From positions 746,001 to 810,000 of the forward strand of contig JAJEKV010000086.1 in the NCBI GenBank assembly GCA_021234155.1: DNA of 64,000 nt. Direction: 5' to 3'. Shown here piece by piece: positions 11,681-22,477 of this stretch (positions are counted from its first letter, which is position 1; each line of letters opens with the position of its first letter). This DNA comes from Isoetes taiwanensis. Taxonomy: Eukaryota; Streptophyta; Lycopodiopsida; Isoetales; Isoetaceae. The notes below the pieces were generated by a model. The model saw only the letters and a list, made by a program, of their open reading frames with translations. It was not told where the DNA came from and did no database searches. The translations under genes were made by a program, and so were the position numbers.

Positions 11681-13023
11681 TTCTACTAAGTCTTCCACAT
11701 GGCCTTGGTGGGGCCTCTCAATATCCTCTTGGAGTGGAGCTTCCAGGTATGTCCCCTCCTTTTGTCATAATGTGTCTAATTGACCATCTTAATTGGGCTT
11801 GAGACTCGAGCAGATCAGAACATACAACGCAATCACTAAAGTTCCCTTGCGACATGATGATATCAGTGTGGATGAGCAGCCTTCCAATACCAACACCTAG
11901 ATGGTCATCCCCAAGTGTTATAGTAAAAATGATGTCGTAGGAAATGACGTATTAAAAATGATTGGGCAATTAGCAATATTAGAAACATAAGAAATGGCAA
12001 ACAAGAGTACAATGGATATCTTAATAACTATTATTAATTGGAAAGTGTAGCCACGTGTCATCTCCATACTCCGGCTGCTGACGTACCGTATGACAGACCC
12101 ATATGACTGCCAAAATAAACAATATTTGATTTTGCCCTTCTCGAAGGACATCCATGATAACTGTCGGCCCTTCAAAATTTTTGGACCTTCTTAATTATTT
12201 TTCTTTTCTTCACCTGACTTTCCTCTTCTCTAGAGCTAGACTTTTGGACAATGAAGCGATCTACACCCTTCCAGCCTTTTGGAACTCTGTGCATGACGGC
12301 ACAACTTGCCTATGGACAAAGACGTTTCATCGGAGACGGCCCAAATCGAACTTTCGGTATCTGTTTCTACAGGACAATATAGCTTAAGGAGGAAGTGAGC
12401 CATCTTTAGTAAGTTTTTAGAGTCTTAGATTTGTTTTGGTAGTCTTACCTTTCATTTCTACTTGCACTCTATTTTTATAGTTATTAGAGTGTCTCACTAT
12501 CATCTTCTCCCATATCCTCATTCCAGACGCGTGAATGCTAATTTGAAGAAGAAACCAGTATGGAGGAGGCATCTTGTTCCATTAAATCCACCAGGTATGT
12601 CACTCAGAAATTTTATTGACATGTGATATGCTTAGATTTATTTTTGTATAGATGTATTATAATCAAAAACTCTGTTCAAATGCACTTTGTTGATGTTTTT
12701 GAGAACCCAAAACTCTAAAGAACTCAAAACCCAAAACCCTGTGATTTCAAAATAGGATTTATAAAATTCTATAGGTTCTTTCCAAACAGGTGAAAGTTAT
12801 CTGTGGAAGTATCAAATGAACCCAAGAAACACTTCCTGAAGCCTGTTGTAGAAATGACGTCATGTGTTGCAGAGGTGGCATGGCATGAAGAACTCATAGC
12901 TTCAGATTCTTGGCTTTCCCTATTGGCTAGTCGAGATAAAGTATATTCTTGATTCAAGAGTTGAGAATGCCTTAACTCAAACTAAATCCCCCTCCTCTGA
13001 AGAGTAGTCGAGAACCCTTATGG
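11681..13023. other. Unassigned, no supported gene
   Basis: No recognisable coding sequence. Short frames are present (for example 12154-12387) but carry no family signal. A degenerate piece of the recurring CTAGTCGAG palindrome lies near 12926-12936. Confidence 0.5.
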
Positions 13024-13770
13024 TTGCACATGACATTCAAGGTGAAACAGACGGTCCCATATGCGATACCATTATATGACAGTAGATCCTATCCGCTGGA
13101 AATCCATGCTATGAGTAACACCTTGAGATACCTGGATCAGAAAAAGCAAATGAAAGTGGGCTCCCTTGTCTGGCTTGTACTTAATGCTACTATGCAACTT
13201 GATTTGAATGCCAAAAGCCGCTTGTACAAAGATCTGCAAGATTGGTTTATGCGCTTGAATCTTTTGATTAGTCCCTATTCAAAGGGGTTCAAAGCGAATG
13301 TCTTTCTGGCATACAGTGATACATCTGCCAAGAAGAAAGTTCAATATCATATTAGGGACTTTAATTCAAAGCGTGAGCATAAAATTCAGCCATATTTGAG
13401 CCTTCACAACATGTTTCCTAGCCAAATCAGAGCAATAGCGCGTATTCGTATCTCATTGTTTAGTGATTGAACGAGGGAGGTGGCTGAATATTGTGGAGGA
13501 GCAAATAATATGTGCATATGTCTATTTATTTTTGCCATAGACATGATAACCTACGGGCCAGATATTCCATGATTGATTGGAGTATACCCATGGATAGGTT
13601 GTTCCAACACTATTTAACGCTTCCATACTTGGGGCATTACCTTCGAGAACTCCTGGACAGCGGAAAATGAGTGGGAGGATGAATTTGACGAGAGTGAATG
13701 CACCCCTCCACCCCCTCGGTTGGCAGAAATACTTAAGCGAACAGGAGATAAGGTGATAGAATAACTTATA
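13024..13770 (+). pseudogene. Unrecognised coding remnant
   Basis: A 148-codon open frame (13024-13470) with protein-like composition (LDQKKQMKVGSLVWLVLNAT, SRLYKDLQDWFMRLNLLISP, SAKKKVQYHIRDFNSKREHK). After stops, the same frame continues into ENEWEDEFDESECTPPPPRL and ends AEILKRTGDKVIE near 13760. The persistence of one frame with sensible composition suggests a decayed real gene. I do not recognise the family. It lies just upstream of LINE-E. Confidence 0.3.
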
Positions 13771-13949
13771 AGGATGTACTGCATCCCTAGAAGAAGGTTT
13801 TCCTAAGTCTTGACAGCTGAACATAGTTATTTTCATTCAGAAGACAGGAGATGAGACAAATGCCAGTAATTGATATGGCATTGAGGAAAAACCTGTAGTC
13901 CAGAATGGAACAGGTAGGTGTGCCAAAGAACATATAAGATGTAGTAAGA

Positions 13950-14930
13950 GTATTATATGGGAAAGTCCTTGTTCAAATATCATTCCCTCTTATAATGAAT
14001 GCAAGGATGTGGCAGAAAGTAAGGTTGATGTGAAACAAGGATGTCCCTTGTCTTCAACCTTAATTGATTTGTTAATAGACGAGCTTGAAGGGTGGAAGCA
14101 GAACATGGTGGACCCAGAATTGGCATAGCAGGGTATGTAATTTCTTTGTTACTTTATGAGATGATGTGATAATGTTGTCCAGAAATAAAGAAGGAATGAC
14201 GATGCATTCAGATGCGTTTCTATGATAATATGGGGATGCAAGTTAACTTAGGAAAAATCAAAATCATGATATTTGGCACAATAAAAGAAATGAGTATGGA
14301 TTTTATTTCAAAGAGAAGACAATTGAGATTAAAGAGTCATACAAATACTTAGAATTGATAATTGACAAATACTTCACATGGGGAAAAACCATAGCACAGA
14401 GAACAAATGGCGGGTTACAAGCATATTTTGCAATGTAGAAAAAATATCAAAAAGCATATTATATGGCACTTCGATCTAAAAAAGATGTTGTGAAAGCTCT
14501 AGCGCAATTTGTGGTTTAAATGAATGGAAAACTTGGGGACCTGGTTTGACTACGGAACTTTGGAAGAAAAAAGAGAAAATACACAAAACGTTCCTATGCA
14601 CTAAATTAGGGATAAAGATTCCAACGCCTATGAAATGATGTTGGTAGAATGTAATATATTAACCTTGGAAAGGTGAAGCACTCTGCCGAACCTTGATTTA
14701 CTTGAAAAAAGTCTTAGAAATGGAAGATGACAGGTACCCAAAACTTGCTATGTTAGAGAGTTCATGTAAGGGGGCTAGTTTGCAGACCTCTAGAAGTGGC
14801 TTGAGAAATGGAGTAAGAAAATACATGACCTTAATCCAAAGACAATTAGAGATTGTGTGACAACAAATATGTCGCAAAAAATGTGGGATAATGCAGGAAA
14901 ACTCATTTATATAAAGTGGGTCTCATTCGA
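13950..14930 (+). pseudogene. LINE-E: degenerate LINE RT 3' part
   Basis: Scrambled frames match LINE-B ORF2 from the palm region to the C-terminus: KVLVQISFPL, then VKQGCPLSSTLIDLLIDELEGW (reading across a frameshift), a mutated YADD region near 14150-14170, thumb-region similarity near 14330-14400, and LEKWSKKIHDLN near 14800. Both ends are truncated and stops are frequent. It is an old plus-strand LINE fragment of the same clade as LINE-A and LINE-B. Confidence 0.75.
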
Positions 14931-15085
14931 TTCCCACTTTTCTTTACCAAGCTATTTCGGCTCTTTTTCTCGGTCGGGTAGTCAAGAAATGCACGAACAC
15001 CAACAAAACATTACGTAGAGAAAGCATTTGGTTTAGAGGTTTCATAATTGAGCAAGAGCTGCCTTTCTCGACTAGCTAGTTGTTA
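14931..15085. other. Junction sequence with CTCGACTAGCTAG-type palindrome pieces
   Basis: Between LINE-E and the broken integrase of element G. It contains TTTTTCTCGGTCGGGTAGTCAAGAA (14964-14989) and CTTTCTCGACTAGCTAGT (15063-15080). Both resemble sequences at 20996-21024, 22021-22050 and 22070-22095. Confidence 0.4.
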
Positions 15086-18010
15086 TACAAGTGGAAAATC
15101 TGTGATAATTGCATCAGGCAGTCCATGTATCCTAAAAACCTCCTTCAAAAAGAGTTTGCTCGCTTGAGGAGCTGTCATGGTGGACTTACAAGGAATGAAA
15201 TGAGCTTGTTTAGACAGTCTGTCTGTTGTGTCCATATTTGATTGTTCTTATGAGAAGAATTTGGGAATCCTTGGATGAAATCCATAGTAATGTGCTTCCA
15301 AGGTGTTTTTGGAATTGGTAAGGGTTGTAACAATCCAACCGACTTATTAGTTGAAGCTTTAACCTGCTGACAAACTGTACAAGCTTCTAAAGCTTCTACA
15401 TATGTTCTAACATCCCGTTCTAGTTTAGGCTAATACAATCGCCTTTTGATAGTAGCAAGTATAGCTTGAACTCCTCGATGCCTAGAATAAGGAGATTTAT
15501 GACATTCTTGCAACATTTTCTGCCGGTATGCATGTGTAGCACATAAGCGATTTCAGTACAAAAGGGAACCATTGTGCAACCTGTATTCTCCAAGAGGACC
15601 TCGGCCTTCTTTTTTTAATTGATGGAATGATACTATGAAAGAAGGATCATTCCTATAATCCAATTTCATTGGGTCCAAATCAATGATCCTAGCAATAGAC
15701 ATTGCATGTGTAAAGACCCTGCTTAAAGCATCAGCAACCTCGTTTTCTTTCCATGTGCATGCCCTCAAAGTCTTTTATAGTATCAATGAGTTTCAACTGA
15801 CATGCATTTATTATATCTTGAGTTTGAATATGCCTCAAACTCTGATGATCAAATCAGGCAATGAATTTAGACTCCATCAAGTAATGTCTCCATTTCTTTA
15901 GGGCATGTACTAAAGTAATCAACTCTTTCTCATAGTATTGTATCCCTGTCCAGAAGGCTTTAGCCTCGGGAGTGTTAGCTCTCTATATGTGGATACGCCA
16001 TGTGCATTACTAGGGTCCAAAAAAACCCCTTCGTATACGAAAATTCTCTAAGAAAACCCCATATGATACGTTCTATTGTTTCCAACTTTTGTCTACCCCA
16101 TATCGTATTTATATGATATTTTTTTGTAGTACCAATGATCCTTCTCGTATAAATACAAAATGCTTCTTAACATATGGCATACCCCGTATCGTATAAATAT
16201 TGCAAACGAATTGTGGATAATAGATTAAGCATGAGTATGTATTGAAAAGGTTTTCATGATCCTAAGTTAACATATAACTCAAAAACTTTTTATAGGTAAA
16301 CTATGAATCTATCATGTTCCAAGACCCACTCCTTCCTAGCTAGAAATTAGAAGATTAACCCCATCTTGTACCATACGAGAAGTTCTATCTCTCCAACAAC
16401 GACCCCTAGTCGTAAGGATATGGATTCAAAATCAAATAACCTTATTTTACTCATATGTATACGATACGTTGGACAACAAAAAAAAACCCTTATCATCCAC
16501 GCATATGGTACATACGACTTACATTAGTGATACCCCCGGGGCTTTAGCATACGACTAGTGTAAGCTAATGGATGACCATCTTGCATAAGCACTGCTCTAA
16601 TAGCACTACCACTCGCATCTAAACACACTATAAATGGTATGTTCCAATGGATAGAGTTAGTATAGGTTCAGTTGCCATCTTATGCTTAAGACTGAAAAGC
16701 TTTCTCTGCATCATCATTCCATTGAAATGGTATATCCTTTTTCAAAAACTTATTCAACAGAAAGGTTATCTTCGCAAAGTCCTTCACGAATCGGCAGTAA
16801 TAGCTGCATAATTGTACAAAGGACCGCAATTCTTTGACATTATTAGGTCGGGGCCAGTTAAGAATAGCCTTCACCTTATCTAGATCCATTCTAATTCCAT
16901 CTTTGGATACAGTATGCCCAACATATCCAACTTCTTACATAAAGAAATAACTTTTTGATTCATTAATAAATAACTGATTTTGTCTGAGAATATCAAAAAC
17001 TTGCTTAAGGTGTTTCTTACGCTCCTTCATAGATCTACTATAGACAAGAATATCATCAAAGAACGCAACGGCGCATTTTCCCAACATATATGCCAAAACT
17101 CTTCCCTGATTTGATGATAGCCTGATTTAAGATCTATCTTGCTAAATATGCAGGCACCTCGTAGTTCATCAAACAAATTATCTGCTCTAGGAACTGGGAA
17201 TTTATCTTTGATTGTCAATTTGTTAAGAGCCCTATAATCTATGCACATCCTATATCCCTTATCCTTCTTTTTGATCAGAATAACAGGGGCTCCAAAAGGA
17301 GAACTGCTTGGCTGAATTAATTGTCGTTCCAACATCTCCCTTATTTGCTTTTCCAGCTCTAGCTTCTCAAAATAACTTACTCTGTAAGACACTCTATTTG
17401 GAGGCTTTGCATGGTAAATGAATAGCATGGTCTTCAAGACAAGGTGGAGGAAGATCCAAAGTCTCCTCATCTGTAAACAAATCATCGAATTGTCTAAAGA
17501 AGCCATACAGTTCAAGAGGAATTTGAGATGGAGGAGCAGAGTCTCTCAAATAGATAAAATATGACTGTGTAATTTTGTATTAATGTCTTTGCTTCAGAAT
17601 ATGAACGCAAAAGTTCACATTCATTTACATAGTCAGCTTTCAGAACTATTGGCTGCCCATCAACAAACATTTTAATAGTCTTTTGACGATAGTTGGGGTG
17701 GACATCATATTGAATTCGCCATCTTATTCTGAGAATTACATTTACAGTTCCCAAATCAGCTACTAAGAATGCCCTGCGCTCATCGTAAGCTTCTATTTAC
17801 AATGGCGCAATAACAAATTTGTCACAGCGGCCTTCTGACCCTTTGAGCCCTTGTACCACATAAAGCTGAGCTTGCAAATCATAAATTGGCAACTTCAGGT
17901 CATTCACTACATCCATAGAGATAAACTCATGAGTTGCTCCATCATCTGATAGGACAACAATCTCTTTATCTACGATTTTGCCTTTGAGCTTAACAACCGT
18001 GAGGATGGAA
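15086..18010 (-). pseudogene. Element G pol: Ty3/gypsy protease, RT, RNase H, integrase remnant
   Basis: Minus-strand gypsy pol. Protease: LSDDGATHEFIS near 17940-18000. [34 protein letters not shown] and [13 protein letters not shown] (17027-17515), then a deletion of the YxDD region. It resumes at DLDKVKAILNWPRPNNVKEL with SYYCRFVKDFA (16686-16889). RNase H: CLDASGSA-like sequence near 16600, LAYTSR, then EAKAFWTGIQYYEKELITLVHAL and NEVADALSR (15553-15950), split by an insertion at 15980-16548. Integrase: zinc-finger region, WKHITMDFIQGFP, then FLKEVFRIHGLPDAIITD, ending abruptly at about 15086. There is no downstream DDE glutamate, C-terminal domain or 3' LTR. Non-functional. Confidence 0.88.
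15980..16548. mobile_element. About 570-bp insertion in element G RNase H
   Basis: RNase H similarity stops at 15980 and resumes after about 16549. A candidate 5-bp duplication TTAGC flanks it (15975-15979 and 16544-16548). The insert is AT-rich with repeated GTATA/CGTAT motifs (for example TCGTATACGA, CGTATCGTAT) and no coding sequence or clear terminal inverted repeats. It is probably a small non-autonomous element. The boundaries are approximate. Confidence 0.45.
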
Positions 18011-18199
18011 CCGATGTTGCACTTAATGTCTTTATATATGCGATTTGCAATACGCCCTTTTCTTGTTTTGAAGCCATTGCTTTCAAGCGTCCCCTTTCTT
18101 CTCCTGCTTGAGATGTCTCAGGCTTGTCCTCCAGATTATGAGCTTGGGCGGTAGGGCATTCCTTAGGAGCAGATTCTTTAAACTATATCTTTCTTATAT

Positions 18200-19250
18200 G
18201 CTTTTTGGGAACAACTATGTTCTTTGGACAGTTAGTCGGATAGTGTGGACCATCACATATGTAACAACCTGTTCTCCAATCCCTTAGGAGTCTCTTGCTG
18301 TTGGGGTTTATTTCTCTTGATGTTGGGGTTCATTCCCATTACTCTTGTTTCTGCCATCAAATTGTGTTCCCCTTCGAGGTTTCCTTTCGTGTTCCTCTTC
18401 TATCCATCTCTTCTGTTTTCAAACTTTTCTCTCTTCATCCTCTTTTGTTCTCTCGAAGGCGCTCCTTCCCATATCACCAATCTTTTAGCTTTAGAATTAA
18501 GTTTCCTTTCAGTTGCTCCTGCTTTTTGGATCGCATCTGCCATATCCACTGGTTCTAAAAGATCCAGCTCTGTAAAGATTTCCTCTCGCAACCCATTGAC
18601 ATACTTTCGCAAAAGTTTAGGATTGCGAATATGGGATCCTAAATGATTAAACTTCATGTTATAATCAGCTATAGATTCCCCCTCTTCCTGTTTGACTTTA
18701 TCCCATTCTTTCTGTAGAATTCTAATAGTTGGCAGGCAAATGATTTGCTTCGAAAATATGTTTGAACTCAGACCATAGATTAATCTGAGGTTCCATTTGT
18801 CTCCTTCCTTGCCACCAAACTTGCACTTGATCATCAAGGTAAGTATATATGGCTTGTAACGTTTCTTGTTCAGTCGCCTTGATACGCTCAAAGAATTTCT
18901 CCCAAATCCTGAAAAACTGATAAACCTGTATCAGTTTCACTTCGGAACCCCCTCTGCAGTAAGGCATATCCACTTTCTCAAGCCACTTACACATTCTATC
19001 TTTCTTGGGGTTATTTTGAACATCGGCGGAGACATCAGAATCTTGAACCGGAGGTGGAGGAGGAATTTCAGGTGAAGGGTTACTTGGCAGTGGAGGCGGC
19101 AAGGAATCATTCATGGCCAGATTTATATGTGCAAGATCTGGCAAGAAATTATAGGCAATCATTAGATGCTCTAGCTGCCTCTGGTAGTCGGCATGACTGG
19201 TTGGTAGAGGAAGAGCAATTTGAGCTGCTATAGAACCAGCGTTGTGCATA
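18200..19250 (-). pseudogene. Element G Gag
   Basis: Gag of the minus-strand gypsy element. It starts at about 19249 and has a Pro-rich N-terminus (PPPLPSNPSPEIPPPPP), then a capsid-like retrotransposon-gag domain (MCKWLEKVDMPYCRGG, FFERIKATEQETLQAIYTYL and VQVWWQG; after a frameshift EWDKVKQEEGESIADYNMKF, HLGSHIRNPKLLRKYVNGL). It ends with one zinc knuckle CYICDGPHYPTNC near 18225-18265 (CX2CX3HX4C, one residue shorter than usual). Frameshifts occur near 18730-18890 and 18300-18400. It lies directly downstream of the primer-binding site, as expected. Confidence 0.82.
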
Positions 19251-19330
19251 GCTTGCAGATAGGCACTTTCAGATACATTGAAGCGATTAGCAGCTATAAC
19301 ATAGGAATTTATTGCTCAAGATTAAACTTC

Positions 19331-19342
19331 GCTCTGATACCA
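19331..19342 (-). other. Primer-binding site of element G (tRNA-iMet type)
   Basis: Minus strand reads TGGTATCAGAGC, the standard plant initiator-Met primer site. It marks the end of the 5' LTR of element G, so the LTR lies at higher coordinates (from about 19346). I cannot find its outer edge because no 3' LTR copy is present for comparison. Confidence 0.85.
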
Positions 19343-19438
19343 ATTGTTATGATTGCCATAAGCTTTTAAAGCGTCATTGATTGCACTTAAAGTACTTCGA
19401 TCATGAACCACACCCCTAGTATTTTATTCAAATACCAT

Positions 19439-19691
19439 ATATTCACACGGGGGGTGACTCCGGGCAACGAGAGCTGTTGGATAGGCATATTCACCCCTTA
19501 TTCCTTAATCTACACCGTACGTAAAGTTCCTCGTTTGTGGGGTATGCAAGTACAAAATTTGCTATACTGTATAACAAGATTCGCAAAATACTATAAGATT
19601 TCAAGCAGAATACTATATGGTGTTAATTTTGTACGTGCAAAATACAATTATGAGGGCTCTCGCTACCCTACGTCACCCCCCGTGTGAATAT
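19439..19691. mobile_element. MITE-like element with 20-bp perfect terminal inverted repeats
   Basis: ATATTCACACGGGGGGTGAC at 19439-19458 is the exact reverse complement of 19672-19691. The 253-bp body contains no gene and is AT-rich. It lies inside what should be the 5' LTR of element G. No obvious target-site duplication could be fixed. Confidence 0.7.
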
Positions 19692-20526
19692 GCACCCAAA
19701 CCAAAGGGGGTTTAAGGGGGATTTTAATTTAAATGTGTTGGACCCAATGGTTGTGTTAATTAATGTCAATGGTAGTTATGTGTTGGTTGTTAATGTCAAT
19801 GGTTGTTATGTGTTGGGGGATTTAATTTTTATATGTTGGATGTTAATGGTTTGTGTTGCAAAAAAATTTTGGCCCCTTCGGGGCCTTAGGGACATCCCCG
19901 TGTGACAAAAAATTTAGAATTCAAACCAGAAAAAACTAGAATTCCTTTGAGGCTTTCATCACCTGTAGCTTTTGAATTTCATCACAATAAAACAAATAGA
20001 ACATAAGTAAAAGTTACCATAAAGATAGAGCGGATTGATCCCATTATTCTGAAAGTCATAAAGTTTGCAACACCCATACACAAACATTTTTGAACTAGAA
20101 TTTAACAGCAGCCTTTGGCCTCCATGGATTCTTGTGGTGAGAAACCAAAGTGGGAAACTTTTTGCTTGTTAGCACAAGGATCTAGAAGCCTTGGAATTTG
20201 CTTAATAACTGCCTCAAAATCTAAATTGCATGGTAATTTTTTGCAAGCTTCATTCGGAATGAGCCATAAAACAATATCCAATAGCGCAATCCTCAGATAA
20301 TCACCGGTAGGATGTGAAAGCCTACAAAACCCGGACGAAAAATTGCTGTTTTAGCATATATAACTTAACCAAACATAACCATATCATACACTATCAAAAG
20401 ATCTCGGAGAGAGCTTTCCAACGCAATAAAAATCATCTCAAACAGAGCTCGGATCAAAAGTTATGATAAGAAATGTGTTGCCGGGAAACCCTACTACATG
20501 CGCCCTTCAAGCCCTTCATGTGCCCA
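19692..20526. other. Unassigned (possible remainder of element G LTR)
   Basis: No coding sequence is supported. It contains T/G-rich short repeats (GTCAATGGTTGTTATGTGTTG and variants, 19745-19830) and a GGCCCCTTCGGGGCC hairpin at 19870-19884. Confidence 0.4.
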
Positions 20527-20853
20527 TTATGCACCACACACACAAAAAAGAGGGCTTTTGTTGTGAGCCATTGGTTGTTGACCATTATGCACCACACGCA
20601 CAAAAAAAGGGCTTTTGTTATGAGCCATTGGTTGTTGACCATTGGAAAAAAAAAAGGCTAAAATCAATGGCTCAGAAATGGTGCACTCTAGATGTACGCA
20701 TTAGGGCTTTTGTTGTGAGCCATTGGTTGTTGACCATTATGCACCACACGCACAAAAAAAGGGCTTTTGTTGTGAGCCATTGGTTATTGACCATTGGAAA
20801 AAAAGGCTAAAATCAATGGCTCAGAAATGGTGCACTCTAGATGTACGCATTAG
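20527..20853. repeat. Composite repeat, A-A-B A-A-B arrangement
   Basis: Unit A (about 56 bp: ATGCACCACACGCACAAAAA, then GGGCTTTTGTTGTGAGCCAT and TGGTTGTTGACC) occurs at about 20527 and 20583, and again fully or partly at 20701 and 20735. Unit B (AAAAGGCTAAAATCAATGGC, TCAGAAATGGTGCACTCTAG, ATGTACGCATTAG) occurs at about 20650-20703 and 20802-20853. Open frames across it are repeat artefacts. Confidence 0.8.
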
Positions 20854-22134
20854 TACATCCATTTGAATACATCACGAAATCATAGGAAAACCTTAGTGAA
20901 AAGCGTACAAAAACACAAAGAAAACCCCCTGTTATTATGCTACATATTTTGTTCAAATACAGTAACACACATTTTTCATAGTTCAAGCAAGAGTTGGCTT
21001 TCTTGACTAGCTAGTCGAGAAAGGCCCTCAAACCTTTGGGCTACACATTATAAATTTTAGCTATATTATGATCCCACTGCTCTCTTCACCAATCTCCTAA
21101 TGCTCCAGATATGTCTTTAATAGATCTGCCACAAAATGGAAAATGAACATTCTCTGAATTGTGATAACCTGTAAGCATTGTCATTTATGATAATAGTGGT
21201 GTGCCTTCTGTATTCCTGGTACACTTCATAAACTCTTTCGAGCTTCTTCACCATAATAGGTTGCCTTTTATGATGGTCGGATCGAGGTCCTTCACGTGAC
21301 CACACCTTTCATTGCTATATATAGACTTAAACTTGGGTATTGACAACCCTAGCATGCACGTGCATTTATAATATCTCTCTTCGCCATCGACGACCAGATG
21401 GCCACTTCGAATATGTGCTCAAGGCACCACTCAATAATAGCTTTTGCTCTAGGTCAAGGGTACACCACCTTCATTTGTGTTTCTATCGGTGTTTGGAAAG
21501 TGTTGAGGTTAGAAACATCACCATCTTGGTACATTGTAACTCGGACTTCATTGAGATCAAATATTCTAAGATTTGTAGGCCACTCTGAAACCCAGTTGGA
21601 GTTTAGATCTGACTAGATTTCATTTGAAATCCAAAGAAGGGATCTTGATTCTTTCCTTAGCTTGTTGTGCAGCCACATATTGTTGTGCAATTGATTCTTG
21701 ATGTGGAACAAAATCCAAGGGGGATTCACTTTAGATGCCACACAATGTGCTTGAATGACTTCTAGGGGGGGAGTTTTTGACCCATTTCTACACGTATATA
21801 TATGAGTTAGGGGTGTTTTGGCCACTACTTGAGGTAAATTTTGCATGGAAGGGGTCAAATTTGATGTGCAACTAAATCTTGTTGTACAGTTGAATCCTTG
21901 AGAGATGGAAATGGAGGGTGGCATGAGACAATATTCTGATGCATGAGATAGTGACTTGAAAGATGATAAAGGAAGCAACTTCAAATCTAGTTCCCTAATG
22001 CTATCAGTTAGTAATTTCGCGAGTTTCTTGACTAGCGAGTTGAGAATGAGGGCATCACCTATCCAATTGAGTTTCTCGACTAACCAGTTAAGAAAGGGTA
22101 CTTACTTCATTCGAATACATTGAATTAATTGCTC
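20854..22134. other. Unassigned, no supported gene
   Basis: No family signal on either strand. It contains three copies of the palindromic TTTCT(C/T)GACTAGCTAGTCGAG-like motif (20996-21024, 22021-22050, 22070-22095). Confidence 0.4.
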
Positions 22135-22469
22135 TACCGCCTCAGTGTCCATACCATTGATTTATAGATTTTCCTCTGGATTTTTCTGGTTGTTGACTAC
22201 CTGGTCTTCGACATAGGCATCTTCGTCCTGAATCTTTCTATCCTTCTTACTATTTTAAAAATGGTAATGACGTGCATCCAAGTACAGCTTGACTGTCTCA
22301 ACCATGGCCTTGTCCCCAGCAATAGATACTAGCTTCATTTCATATAATCTAGCCCCATGGGAAAACAACCCATTCATATACCACTTGCATACAATCTGAT
22401 TATTTTCGACCAAACAGGTGGCAAAGTACTTAATAATCCATGGTCATACAGGAATCATGTGGATTGGAC
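22135..22469 (-). pseudogene. Unrecognised coding remnant next to the E2 LTR
   Basis: Minus-strand reading with protein-like composition and few stops: IIKYFATCLVENNQIVCKWY, MNGLFSHGARLYEMKLVSIA, GDKAMVETVKLYLDARHYHF, a stop, then KKDRKIQDEDAYVEDQVVNN. It ends where the E2 LTR begins (22478), so it may be the gene fragment or transposon into which E2 inserted. I do not recognise it. Confidence 0.3.
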
Positions 22470-22477
22470 CTATAATA

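Noticed and set aside
20527-20853. Possible CRISPR-like array
   Set aside because: Units are adjacent and composite, without unique spacers, and the sequence is plant nuclear.
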